The notes under the pieces were generated by a model. The model saw only the letters and a list, made by a program, of their open reading frames with translations. It searched no databases and was not told where the DNA came from. Below, one piece after another: positions 55,695 through 63,706 of a stretch of DNA of 64,000 bases. The translations under genes were made by a program, and so were the position numbers. Position 1 is the stretch's first letter. Each line of letters opens with the position of its first letter. The DNA is from Psychrobacter sp. 72-O-c (GTDB lineage Bacteria; Pseudomonadota; Gammaproteobacteria; Pseudomonadales; Moraxellaceae), in assembly GCF_904846605.1 (NCBI RefSeq), contig NZ_CAJHBI010000003.1, positions 1-64,000 of the forward strand, written 5' to 3'.

Positions 55695-56000
55695 CCTTGG
55701 TAAAGTCGTACATTATGATTAATAGAACGGGCTACGATAGTCGAACTGACCAGTATAATATTTTAATACCTGTCGTGCAGTACGTGCCCGATACCTGATG
55801 TTCAGTTTATGTCCTATCTAGACTATACAACGTCTATAGGGTAGTGCACAACAAGGGTTTGATAATAGATTCTAACAAGTTGTAGATAATCTTGCGTATG
55901 CACCCTCGGCGTCGACTCTCTATAGAAACCTATAAATATCTATAAGAGGAGGGTGCTGCGAGGTAGTAAAAGTGCTTTCTTCCACTAATTTAATTTGAAG
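55695..56000. other. Intergenic region with a long interrupted inverted repeat
   Basis: About 306 bases between the DUF2855 gene and the Anbu operon, both on the minus strand. gcaccctc at 55900-55907 pairs with gagggtgc at 55949-55956, and inner ctctctatag and ctataagagg add a second short stem. There is no T-run, so it is not a standard terminator. The Anbu operon promoter should also be here. Confidence 0.5.
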
Positions 56001-57083
56001 CTACATCACTACCACCAAACCTTCATCAGGGGCTATCTTGCCATCGCACACGTCTTCGTAAACCTCTGACAGACCATTAATACCGTCAAGTTGTTTGATA
56101 TTTAACCAAGCGTTAGTTTTTGCTGAGCTTTTCATTACATAGCTCATAGAGCGTTTATTGAATTCATCGCTGCCCCAGTCTTTCATGCGTTGCTGTATGT
56201 AGCTGGGTGCAAAAAATTGCTGGCTACGTGCTTGGATAATCCCCTCAACTTGGCGCGGTTCATCCCAGTGGGTTAAACCAACATTGCACGTGTAGCGCAT
56301 GTTATCGCCCAAATGCGTATGCAATCGACTCAGTACATCGGTATTGGCCGACATGTCTACTATGACAGTCGCCTTGCTGGCGTCAATCTGCTCAAGCCTG
56401 TCATAGCTCAAAACACTATCATAGGCATCCATTGAATTTACGAAATCTATGTTGCGATCCGACGTGAGACCGACAACCTGTGGTGCGTTTTTATCATCGG
56501 AAAGACCATACGCCAAGCCAGTACTGGTCTTACTAGAAGCACTGATAATCACTACTTGTTCAGCGCCAAACCAATCATTGCTCTTTAATAGATCATGCAA
56601 GCAAAATGCGGTTAGGTGCAATACAAACAGCAGCATACGTTGATCGTCATTGGCGCGATCATAACCCGGTTCATGGTTCACTCGCTGATACATATTATAA
56701 CTAGGGGGTAGCTCTGCACGATGAGCACTACCGTCAATCAAGCTCGCTGGTGTAACCTTCGCAGGTTTTATAACTAACTCATTGGCTGGCGGGAAATAGC
56801 CAAACAGTCGTTCGCCGATTGGCAGCTCGTTACTGTTTGATTCGATCACATCCGCAAAACCCCATACCGGAATAATGCCCCATTTTTGGGCCTCGTCACC
56901 ATTCGGTGGAAAAAACTGCCAATAGCGCAATTGATCGCCCATTACCGCATAGGTAATGTTGTTGGCGGTAAAGGCAAAACGGTCAATTTTGACCAATACT
57001 TCGCCATTGCCAATGGTATTAATCGGTGTTTCTACTAGGCGATGTTGGGTTATATCTGCTTTATTAGTTTGAAATTCTTGCAT
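56001..57083 (-). CDS. DUF2855 family protein (MDR-like fold)
   Basis: A 360-residue protein with the DUF2855 N-terminus: NGEVLVKIDRFAFTANNITYAVMGD split over the GroES-like part, then RYWQFFPP and WGIIPVWGFADVIES. Family members resemble medium-chain dehydrogenases without the catalytic zinc site. A nucleotide-binding region may be SSKTSTGLAYGLSD near residue 180. The function is unknown. AAGGAGAAATAT precedes the ATG. It is divergent from mtfA, and its upstream region shares a motif with that of the lipoprotein gene at 58.9 kb. Confidence 0.85.
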   Translation of the reverse strand: MQEFQTNKADITQHRLVETPINTIGNGEVLVKIDRFAFTANNITYAVMGDQLRYWQFFPPNGDEAQKWGIIPVWGFADVIESNSNELPIGERLFGYFPPANELVIKPAKVTPASLIDGSAHRAELPPSYNMYQRVNHEPGYDRANDDQRMLLFVLHLTAFCLHDLLKSNDWFGAEQVVIISASSKTSTGLAYGLSDDKNAPQVVGLTSDRNIDFVNSMDAYDSVLSYDRLEQIDASKATVIVDMSANTDVLSRLHTHLGDNMRYTCNVGLTHWDEPRQVEGIIQARSQQFFAPSYIQQRMKDWGSDEFNKRSMSYVMKSSAKTNAWLNIKQLDGINGLSEVYEDVCDGKIAPDEGLVVVM

Positions 57084-57124
57084 ATATTTCTCCTTAAAAC
57101 TTAGCTACTATAAAACTAACTTAG

Positions 57125-57157
57125 CAAAGTGAATGATAATACTGTGTAATATGATGT
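57125..57157. promoter_or_regulatory. Shared motif, copy 1, between DUF2855 and mtfA
   Basis: tgataatactgtgtaatatg at 57134-57153 matches 58998-59017 at 19 of 20 bases, and both are preceded by ttagcaa(a)gt. Both copies sit in a divergent promoter region. It may be a promoter or binding site common to the two gene pairs. Confidence 0.5.
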
Positions 57158-57287
57158 GATGAAAAATTAGAAATTACTTCAAAAAGGATACGACGCAACA
57201 ACGCCGCTAGGTGAATAGCATGAGATTATGCTACGCTTAGATCAATTTGATAAGGTCTGAATATCAATAAAATAGGAAAAACAGAAC

Positions 57288-58043
57288 ATGTTCAGCATGA
57301 TAAAAGACTGGCGCGAGCAGCGTGTATTGGACAATAGCGAATTTACCAATGGCGACTGGATGCAAGCTGCCGAGCGCATTGTGATACTTGATAGGCTGAA
57401 CGAGGACGAGATGACCCAGCTGTTCGAGCTTGCCACGTTGTTTTTGGACGACAAGTCGATCACCGGTGCTCAAGGCTTTGTAATCACCGATAAGGTAAGA
57501 CAATCCATTGCCTTGCAAGCCTGTCTGCCTATTTTGAATCTAAGTCTTGAATGGTACTCAGGCTGGTCATCAATCATCATCTATCCTGGTGCATACACCA
57601 GCGAAAGCACCACCGTAGACGAGTTTGGTATCGTCCATGAGGGTCACCAACATCGTAGCGGCGAAGCCTGGGTTCGAGGCCCCGTCATTCTTTCATGGAA
57701 GGATGCCAAACATTCAGGCGAGCGCGATGGTCACAATGTCGTCATTCATGAATTTGTACACAAGTTAGATATGCTCAATGGTCGAGCCAATGGCTTTCCA
57801 CCGATGCAACCCGATATGGATCCTACTAGATGGACTGAGACGATGGAACGCGGGTTCGCTGATTTTCAGAAGCATCGAAAGTCAGGACTGGATCGTTATG
57901 GTGCTACTAATCCGGCTGAGTTTTTTGCCGTTCTTAGTGAAGTGTTCTTTGAGACCCCTCAAAAGCTGGTAGACGCTTATCCTGATATTTACGAAATTAT
58001 GGTGAAGTTTTTTCTTCAGGATCCGCTAGGATCGAAATCGTAA
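57288..58043 (+). CDS. mtfA: Zinc-dependent peptidase MtfA (M90 family)
   Basis: A 251-residue protein with the metallopeptidase motif HEFVH at residues 154-158, within NVVIHEFVHKLDMLNG. The downstream PAEFFAVLSEVFFETP supplies the third zinc ligand region. In E. coli MtfA is a cytosolic aminopeptidase that binds the glucose repressor Mlc; whether Mlc exists here cannot be seen. The length is near the family norm of about 265. The ATG at 57288 follows AGGAAAAAC; a second in-frame ATG lies three codons later. Confidence 0.92.
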   Translation: MFSMIKDWREQRVLDNSEFTNGDWMQAAERIVILDRLNEDEMTQLFELATLFLDDKSITGAQGFVITDKVRQSIALQACLPILNLSLEWYSGWSSIIIYPGAYTSESTTVDEFGIVHEGHQHRSGEAWVRGPVILSWKDAKHSGERDGHNVVIHEFVHKLDMLNGRANGFPPMQPDMDPTRWTETMERGFADFQKHRKSGLDRYGATNPAEFFAVLSEVFFETPQKLVDAYPDIYEIMVKFFLQDPLGSKS

Positions 58044-58069
58044 GCTTATGATCTAGAGCAGCAAGCAAA

Positions 58070-58112
58070 AAGGGTAGTGCATCACCTAAATGGTGTGCTG
58101 CCCTTTTTTTAA
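58070..58112. terminator. Terminator between mtfA and the lipoprotein gene
   Basis: AAAGGGTAGTGC...CACC and GGTG...GCTGCCCTTT pair imperfectly with A-run and T-run flanks; it suits both convergent genes. Confidence 0.8.
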
Positions 58113-58146
58113 TAATTTATTAGATAACTACTGAATAATCAAAGCT

Positions 58147-58899
58147 TTAGACCGTCCATTGGTCATTGATAATAGCGATTAGATAACGCTTGCCTTGATA
58201 GTCATCAAATACCAAACGCATGCCACGCCAATCCATACCATCGTACTGATCACTACCTTTGTAATAAAAATCAACCACATCTGATTTGGGGTAGACCTCG
58301 TTGATGTTGTTAATCATATTACCTCTAGATTCAAAAGTATTAACCGTTATACGAGCGTTATTGTAATTCTTAGCATCAACCCAAGTATCCAAATATGTTG
58401 GTAGCGGAACGATTAATAGCTCGCCAGTACCATCCAAGTTACCCCAAGTGAAGCGAATTTTTGATTCTTTTAAATACTGGGCAAATTGCGCGCGACTAAA
58501 AACCTTATCTTTGTCTAGATGCACATAGGCATACATTGAGAACCGTACACCGCGTGTCGGATGAATATCATCTGCGATGCTGGCATAGTCTTTGTTGGCC
58601 AAGGCCTGCTGAATACGTAACGCTTGCTGGGTGAGCGTTTTCTGGCTAGTATCAGGTTTGATTGGCGTTGACGGGCTATTATTTTGATTGTTGTCTTTAT
58701 TACTGCTTTGACGATCGCTTTGATTGTTGTCTTTATTACTGCTTTGACGATCGCTTTGATTGTTGTCTTTATTACTGCTGCTTTGATGATTAGGCTTGGG
58801 TGCTGATTCAGTAGTTGTTGGAGACTGACAGCTCGTTGCCGTAAGCAGGAAGGCCAAGCAGCTACCAGCTGCTAATTTAGGAATAGAGGCCTTGGTCAT
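58147..58899 (-). CDS. Predicted lipoprotein with tandem SSNKDNNQSDRQ repeats
   Basis: A 250-residue lipoprotein: hydrophobic AGSCLAFLLTATSC with the lipobox cysteine near residue 24. A disordered linker (about 38-80) is built from 12-residue repeats SSNKDNNQSDRQ. The globular part (from about 90) starts QQALRIQQALANKDYASIAD and ends YLIAIINDQWTV, and looks like an NTF2-like or similar small alpha/beta fold. No catalytic motif was seen and I do not recognise a named family. Its upstream region contains copy 2 of the motif shared with the DUF2855/mtfA intergenic region. Confidence 0.8.
   Translation of the reverse strand: MTKASIPKLAAGSCLAFLLTATSCQSPTTTESAPKPNHQSSSNKDNNQSDRQSSNKDNNQSDRQSSNKDNNQNNSPSTPIKPDTSQKTLTQQALRIQQALANKDYASIADDIHPTRGVRFSMYAYVHLDKDKVFSRAQFAQYLKESKIRFTWGNLDGTGELLIVPLPTYLDTWVDAKNYNNARITVNTFESRGNMINNINEVYPKSDVVDFYYKGSDQYDGMDWRGMRLVFDDYQGKRYLIAIINDQWTV
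58686..58780 (-). repeat. 36-bp tandem repeat in the lipoprotein gene
   Basis: Copies start at 58686, 58722 and 58758, exactly 36 bases apart; the third is partial. The unit encodes 12 residues, so copy changes keep the frame and alter only the linker length. Confidence 0.92.
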
Positions 58900-58988
58900 A
58901 GAAGCATCCTTACTGTATTAGACATTAGTACAAGTTAGGGATATATATCTGTTTAATTACACTAAATAGTATAATAAGGATAAATTAG

Positions 58989-59020
58989 CAAGTATTATGA
59001 TAATTCTGTGTAATATGTTG
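58989..59020. promoter_or_regulatory. Shared motif, copy 2, upstream of the lipoprotein gene
   Basis: tgataattctgtgtaatatg at 58998-59017, with ttagcaagt before it, matches copy 1 near 57.13 kb. It lies about 100 bases before the lipoprotein start on the minus strand and about 150 before the split gene on the plus strand. Confidence 0.5.
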
Positions 59021-59165
59021 TTTGTATCTTACATCCAAAAGGTAGCTCAAAGACTGTCATTAGCGTCTTTTGAACCAGACTGATACGATAATACAGCAGA
59101 TGGATGAGATGGATGTGATGTAATACCTTGTAACAGTTGTGACGTCACAGCTTGTAGAGAATACC

Positions 59166-59639
59166 ATGCAAAAATTAGAATCATTTACGCTAATACTTAT
59201 AATGGGGCTGGTAGCTACCAGTACCGCCACAGCAAATATAGCTGAGCCGTTGCAGCCGAATTCCGCCATGAAATTAGCTACTATCACAAAAATGTACCAA
59301 CAGGATGTCATTAATCAAGGAATGGATGATCCTGTGGTGCTGCAGCAATATGGCAGTCAAGAGTTACAAGCGACCATGCAACTTGAGCGAGATTAAATCG
59401 ATAGAAAGCAAATGTCCTGTCATATTGGTTACGATGTGTTGTGGGATTCTCAAGACCCTGATTATGAGCAAAATAAGCAGTTTTCAATGACTGAGCAAGA
59501 ATTGGTTGAAGTCAGTTTGGCGCAAGAAAGTAAGGTTTATTATGATTTGTCCTGTGATGATGCTTGCCAAGTGACAGATGTTATCTTGGACGAAGATGGC
59601 AGCTCATTAAAAGATTATTTAATGGAAGCTTGTAGTTAA
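59166..59639 (+). pseudogene. Small secreted protein gene interrupted by an in-frame stop
   Basis: The first part, from the ATG at 59166, has a signal peptide (FTLILIMGLVATSTATA) and about 76 residues, ending at TAA 59394-59396. The same frame stays open after the stop for another 80 codons (from IDRKQMSCHIGYDVL to LMEACS, stop 59637-59639). The second part has a good start only at an ATG (59412) that lacks a clear ribosome site, and its conserved-looking cysteines (SCHIGYDV, LSCDDAC) fit a secreted protein. It is most likely one gene of about 157 codons broken by a nonsense mutation. The family was not recognised. Confidence 0.6.
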
Positions 59640-60009
59640 TCAAAAGCGGTTGCTGAATAAAGTGCTAAGTAAAGTATTAGCCACGATAACCTTAGAAAGC
59701 TGTTAGCAATCAATCGTAACTGATTTCTTATAATTGACAGCCAGCAGTAGTAAGCGTTTTTGAAAGTTATAAATAATATAGTACGAATAATTCAGCCATG
59801 GAATAAATACAGAGAGATAAATTTAGAAAATCCGTTCCTTAAAAATCATTACATAGAAGTTAATAAATTGGTGACAGTAATTAGTTTTTAGTAATTCTCC
59901 CAGATCGTTGGTTTGTTTTCGTATAATGTATATTATGTTAAATAGTAAGTTTTATTGTTATTAGGTTCACTAATTGTTTGACTGACTGACTGATAAATTA
60001 CCTGATACT
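59640..60009. other. AT-rich gap before the IS3 remnants
   Basis: About 370 AT-rich bases with no gene, terminator or RNA that I can recognise. Confidence 0.45.
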
Positions 60010-60590
60010 TCAATATGTTCCAAAAACTATCTATAGATCATATTATTAAAACCGTTACCTTTGTCGCTCATTTAACCTATAAAGCTAAACGGTTTGATAA
60101 TCTTGTTCTGCGCATCACTCAACACTGGCTACCTCTATCAAAATGTACAATCAGTCCTTTATTTAGCCTTTCATTCTTAATCGCCATAATCTGCGCATGA
60201 TAACCGAAAAAGCTGTCATAGGCTTGTTGATAGATTAGCCGACCGAATCTTTAGTATAAATACTTTTGAGTCTTGTTAGATACAGCCAGCCTTCACGTGT
60301 TCAGATATAAACGATGTCACTGACCCAAAACTGATTAGGACAGCTGGCATCAAATGCTATAACTTTCTTTGATGCTTATCATCCTATATCACTGCTAAGT
60401 GCGCATGCAGGCTCTCATACCCACAATCCTATTTAGTCTGACTGCGAGTCTGGTTTCGATATATTTGATAGTTGCGAATATCATGACCAACCGAGTCGTA
60501 ACACCTTTTCGCTTTGCGCCACTAAAAAACTCCTCAAGATTAGCAAAGCACTCGGTGGTCTTTTTTAACATCTCTCGCTCCTCCTGAACT
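60010..60590 (-). mobile_element. Degenerate, rearranged IS3-family transposase remnants
   Basis: On the minus strand, broken frames still spell OrfB integrase blocks: CPNQFWVSDIVYI (first Asp) then TREGWLYL at about 60280-60335, KGLIVHFDRGSQC (second Asp) at 60122-60160, and MSDKGNGFNN at about 60041-60073. Stops interrupt them, for example directly after FWVSDIVYI. A piece like the C-terminus of OrfB (EEFFSGAKRKGVTTR, near 60490-60570) lies upstream of the core instead of after it, so the copy is scrambled or two copies are joined. OrfA was not found. It cannot be active. Confidence 0.7.
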
Positions 60591-61064
60591 ATTTTAAGCT
60601 AACGCGTTAAAACGCATTAATTTGATATCCTCCAGATTTGCACAGAACAGTACTATGACCTTGATTAAGTTATTCTGTGCAAGCACGAGAGCACGTATTT
60701 TTACTTAAACGTGCTCAATTACCCTTTTAACGAACGCAGAGCTTGATAGACCTCCTAACATCTCTGATGTTAATTAAGAATAATGCTACGCACCTCAAGT
60801 AAAATATAGCTTACTCCCTATTCAGTCAGTATAATATAATCATCCCCAAGTGAGCCTTGGGGATGATTAGGTCTATAAGCTCCTTATTTATTAGGTTTAT
60901 AGGATATAAGTTTATAAACAGTGTCCATTCCAGTGTCCAATTATCTTTTTAGTTTATACAGAACATGACTTTCATAAGTCATCATACTTTTGGAAAGTAT
61001 ATTCTCAAGTCAATCTATAATTATTTTGAACAAATCTCACCTGCAACATTTACGGATATACATA
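60591..61064. other. Non-coding region upstream of the integrase
   Basis: About 470 bases without a gene. It holds the perfect hairpin at 60838-60868 and a direct repeat cagtgtcca at 60919-60927 and 60931-60939, close to where an integrase attachment site would be expected. No tRNA gene was found. Confidence 0.5.
60838..60868. repeat. 13-bp perfect inverted repeat upstream of the integrase
   Basis: AATCATCCCCAAG and CTTGGGGATGATT flank TGAGC. There is no T-run on either side, so it is a hairpin or protein site rather than a clear terminator. Confidence 0.8.
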
Positions 61065-62345
61065 ATGGCTGTCAACACTGTAAGTGATATCAATAAACTC
61101 GAATGCCGAGATAAAGATTATTCAGTAAGTATTTCAGGCACCTCTGGTTTAAGTGTTCGTATCTACCCGAATGGCAAAAAGGAATACTACCTTCGTTATT
61201 CCCATCCACATATTGACGGTAAACGACCTAGAATGATGCTTGGCAAGATCGATGATATTAGTTTGTATGAGGTTAAGCATAAAGCAGAGTCCATACTTAA
61301 CGGTGTCTCAAAGGGTGCTGATCCCAAAGCCATACAGCAACAAGAGCAAGTTAATAAATATACCCATCTAAAAAATGCAACGTTTGCTGAGGTTGCGCAA
61401 GCTTGGAGAGATAACAAGATAGCGAGTCGTCATCAAAGTAAATCTAAAAAACCCTCGTTTAGTGAGTCGACCCTCAAATTTTGGGATTTGTGTCTAGGAT
61501 ATATGTGTCATGAAATTGGCGACTTAAGAATGAACGATATTACTAGCGAGATTATATTGAATGTGTGTGAGGCTATTCAAAATAATGAAAATCAAGCGAC
61601 CTTCGTTGGCGCAAGTACCCGACTTTATACTGAAAAAGTATTTTCATTCGCGGTAGCGCGAGGATTATGTGATAAAAATGTGGCTATGGATACGCGCGGC
61701 GAGCTTGCACCTGCCAATTCAGGTAATCATTTGCCAGCCATTACTAAACCCGACCAGTTTGCGACCCTGTTGAATGATATGTCCACCTTTAACAGCGCAA
61801 GCAAACTTACATTAGAAGCAATGAATCTGCTACCTTATGTGTTTGTACGTAGTATCGATTTGCGGTCTATGCGCTGGCAGGATATAGATTGGGATAATAA
61901 GCTATGGGCGTTCTCTCCTACTAAAGGCGAAGGTCGTGAAGATATGGTATCGCACTTGGTCGTACCATTAGCTACTCAGGTAATTGCGCGTTTACGAAAA
62001 ATTCAATCAGTCACAGGTCATAAAGAGTATGTATTTGCATCCATGCGCGCTTCAAAAAACCCTTATATTAGCAAAGCAACGCTAGTACAGATATTTCATA
62101 GGCTTGGATACAAAGATGTGCAATGCGCTCATGGGTTTAGGGCATCAGCTAAAACCTTGCTTATGGAACAACCTGAATTACGCTATTCGGACATCGTAAC
62201 AGAGCTACAGCTGGGTCATAAAATCAAAGACACGCATGGTGGTGCTTACAACAGACTGGATGAGATAGATACTAGGGTGCAAATGATGCAAAATTGGGCA
62301 AACTATATAGACAAGCTCCGCAACTCTTCTCAGAAGTCACCATAA
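61065..62345 (+). CDS. Tyrosine recombinase/phage integrase, P4-like
   Basis: A protein of about 426 residues from the ATG at 61065; an upstream TTG (60990) would add 25 untypical residues. The N-terminal DUF4102 domain is visible (SGLSVRIYPNGKKEYYLRY, about 25-45), then a core-binding domain (85-190). The catalytic domain has Arg in VFVRSIDLRSMRW, HGFRASAKTLL (His and Arg), LQLGHK and the nucleophile Tyr in GGAYNRLDE. P4-type integrases insert islands at tRNA or tmRNA genes, but none is seen here. No excisionase or cargo cluster is recognisable next to it. Confidence 0.9.
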   Translation: MAVNTVSDINKLECRDKDYSVSISGTSGLSVRIYPNGKKEYYLRYSHPHIDGKRPRMMLGKIDDISLYEVKHKAESILNGVSKGADPKAIQQQEQVNKYTHLKNATFAEVAQAWRDNKIASRHQSKSKKPSFSESTLKFWDLCLGYMCHEIGDLRMNDITSEIILNVCEAIQNNENQATFVGASTRLYTEKVFSFAVARGLCDKNVAMDTRGELAPANSGNHLPAITKPDQFATLLNDMSTFNSASKLTLEAMNLLPYVFVRSIDLRSMRWQDIDWDNKLWAFSPTKGEGREDMVSHLVVPLATQVIARLRKIQSVTGHKEYVFASMRASKNPYISKATLVQIFHRLGYKDVQCAHGFRASAKTLLMEQPELRYSDIVTELQLGHKIKDTHGGAYNRLDEIDTRVQMMQNWANYIDKLRNSSQKSP

Positions 62346-62583
62346 CGTAGTGCTGATGTTGAACGGCCATCACTAACAATAAGAAAATTAGGCGGTTAAT
62401 TACTCCTACTCGCTCTTTACGTTATGATCCTATTCGTGTCCATAACTGCCGTTTCTTTGCTTTATTATTTTTTTAAACGCAATAGTGATTCACGTTCTCC
62501 CTTATATATAAAACATTAAAACCAGTAATAATGTGTTTAACTTAAACATTGCAACCTTCACGTTAACAATGGAAAACTGACTT

Positions 62584-63261
62584 ATGATTACTTTGCACGG
62601 GTTCGCCGCTAGTAACTATTACAACCTAGTGAAACACGTTCTTTTGTATAAAGAACTGCCATTCCAAGAAAACCTTGTTTACGGAGGTAGTGACGAGTTA
62701 CTGAAAGTCAGCCCAGTGGGCAAGGTACCTGCTATCACAACGCCTGAAGGATTCAGTATTTCAGAGTCGAGTGTCATTTGTGACTTTCTTGAAGAGACTT
62801 ACCCTGACACGCCCCTATATCCTAAAAATGCTGCAGAACGTGCTGTTGTGCGTCAAATTATGAAGATAGCAGAGCTTTATTTTGAGCTGCCAAGCCGCCG
62901 ACTAATTCCTTATGTATTTTCAGGCACCAACGCCCCTGACTCAGTTAAAGAGGAAGTACGCCAAGTATTAAGCCGCGGTATTATCGCTTTGAATCACTTG
63001 TGTCAATTCTCACCTTGGATTGCAGGTGAACAGTTCACGATGGCTGATATCTATGTTCATTACGTTAATACCATTGTCAGCGCCTTTGCCTCTAGCCAAC
63101 TCGACTGGGATGTGCTGGCAGAAGTATCTGGGATGAAAGAGTGGAACGATACTATGAGTCAATCAGCCATTGCCCAAAACGTGGAGGCAGATCGTTTGGC
63201 GAACATGCCTGAATTTATGGAACACGTGAAATCTCAGATACGAGCGGCGAATGCTGGATAG
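62584..63261 (+). CDS. Glutathione S-transferase family protein
   Basis: A 225-residue two-domain GST. The thioredoxin-like domain has LHGFAASNYYNLVKHVLLYK (1-22), a cis-Pro loop KVSPVGKVPAIT (about 40-51) and the glutathione site ISESSVICDFLEETYP (about 59-74). The C-terminal helical domain has WIAGEQFTMADIYVHY, the N-capping box of the family. The substrate is unknown; the fold is distinct from the YghU protein at 44 kb. It lies downstream of the integrase in the same direction, and its position relative to any island boundary is unclear. Confidence 0.9.
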   Translation: MITLHGFAASNYYNLVKHVLLYKELPFQENLVYGGSDELLKVSPVGKVPAITTPEGFSISESSVICDFLEETYPDTPLYPKNAAERAVVRQIMKIAELYFELPSRRLIPYVFSGTNAPDSVKEEVRQVLSRGIIALNHLCQFSPWIAGEQFTMADIYVHYVNTIVSAFASSQLDWDVLAEVSGMKEWNDTMSQSAIAQNVEADRLANMPEFMEHVKSQIRAANAG

Positions 63262-63293
63262 CACTTAGCAATAAACACAACTATGGCGCATTA

Positions 63294-63590
63294 AACCGTG
63301 GCCCTATTACATTAATTCGTAACTTCGGTTTTGCTTGGGGTGTGAATGGATTCTTACTATTCAATGCATTAGGCAAACTAGGTACTAAAACGGTCATGTT
63401 GATGCGTCAACGTGTTACAGATAAAATTACCACTACATTTGCGAACCAATACACCCATGAAGTGTCATTGGCAGAGGTATTACAATTACAATCAATCGCC
63501 GCTCATTCTAAACAAGCGACAGGTGAGAAATACTTAATTACCCCTCAAAGCCAGTTAAACCTCAAAGATAGCGGCTTCTTAACTAATTGA
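63294..63590 (+). pseudogene. Unrecognised C-terminal gene fragment
   Basis: The frame opens after a stop at 63291 and reads RGPITLIRNFGFAWGVNGF, then ALGKLGTKTVMLMRQRV and a normal-looking C-terminus to KDSGFLTN. The only possible starts are internal (GTG at 63342) and have no ribosome site, so this looks like the tail of a larger gene whose front is missing. The junction lies within about 30 bases of the GST stop. I cannot name the family. A good terminator follows. Confidence 0.45.
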
Positions 63591-63606
63591 TTTTTAACAT
63601 ATGTTA

Positions 63607-63637
63607 AGGCAGATACTGATTATAGTATCTGCTTTTT
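63607..63637 (+). terminator. Terminator after the fragment
   Basis: GCAGATACT / AGTATCTGC pair around six bases and are followed by six Ts. Confidence 0.9.
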
Positions 63638-63706
63638 TATTTACTTGCTCGTAATAGAAAACAATAAGCTATGTTTCAAAGGTTATTGTTTTATTGTTAG
63701 TGATAT

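Noticed and set aside
60015-60200. Plus-strand small gene at 60.0 kb
   Set aside because: It is antisense to the IS3 OrfB remnant (blocks KGLIVHFDRG and MSDKGN on the minus strand).
60399-60587. Plus-strand small hydrophobic gene at 60.4 kb
   Set aside because: Also antisense to an IS3-like block; no ribosome site.
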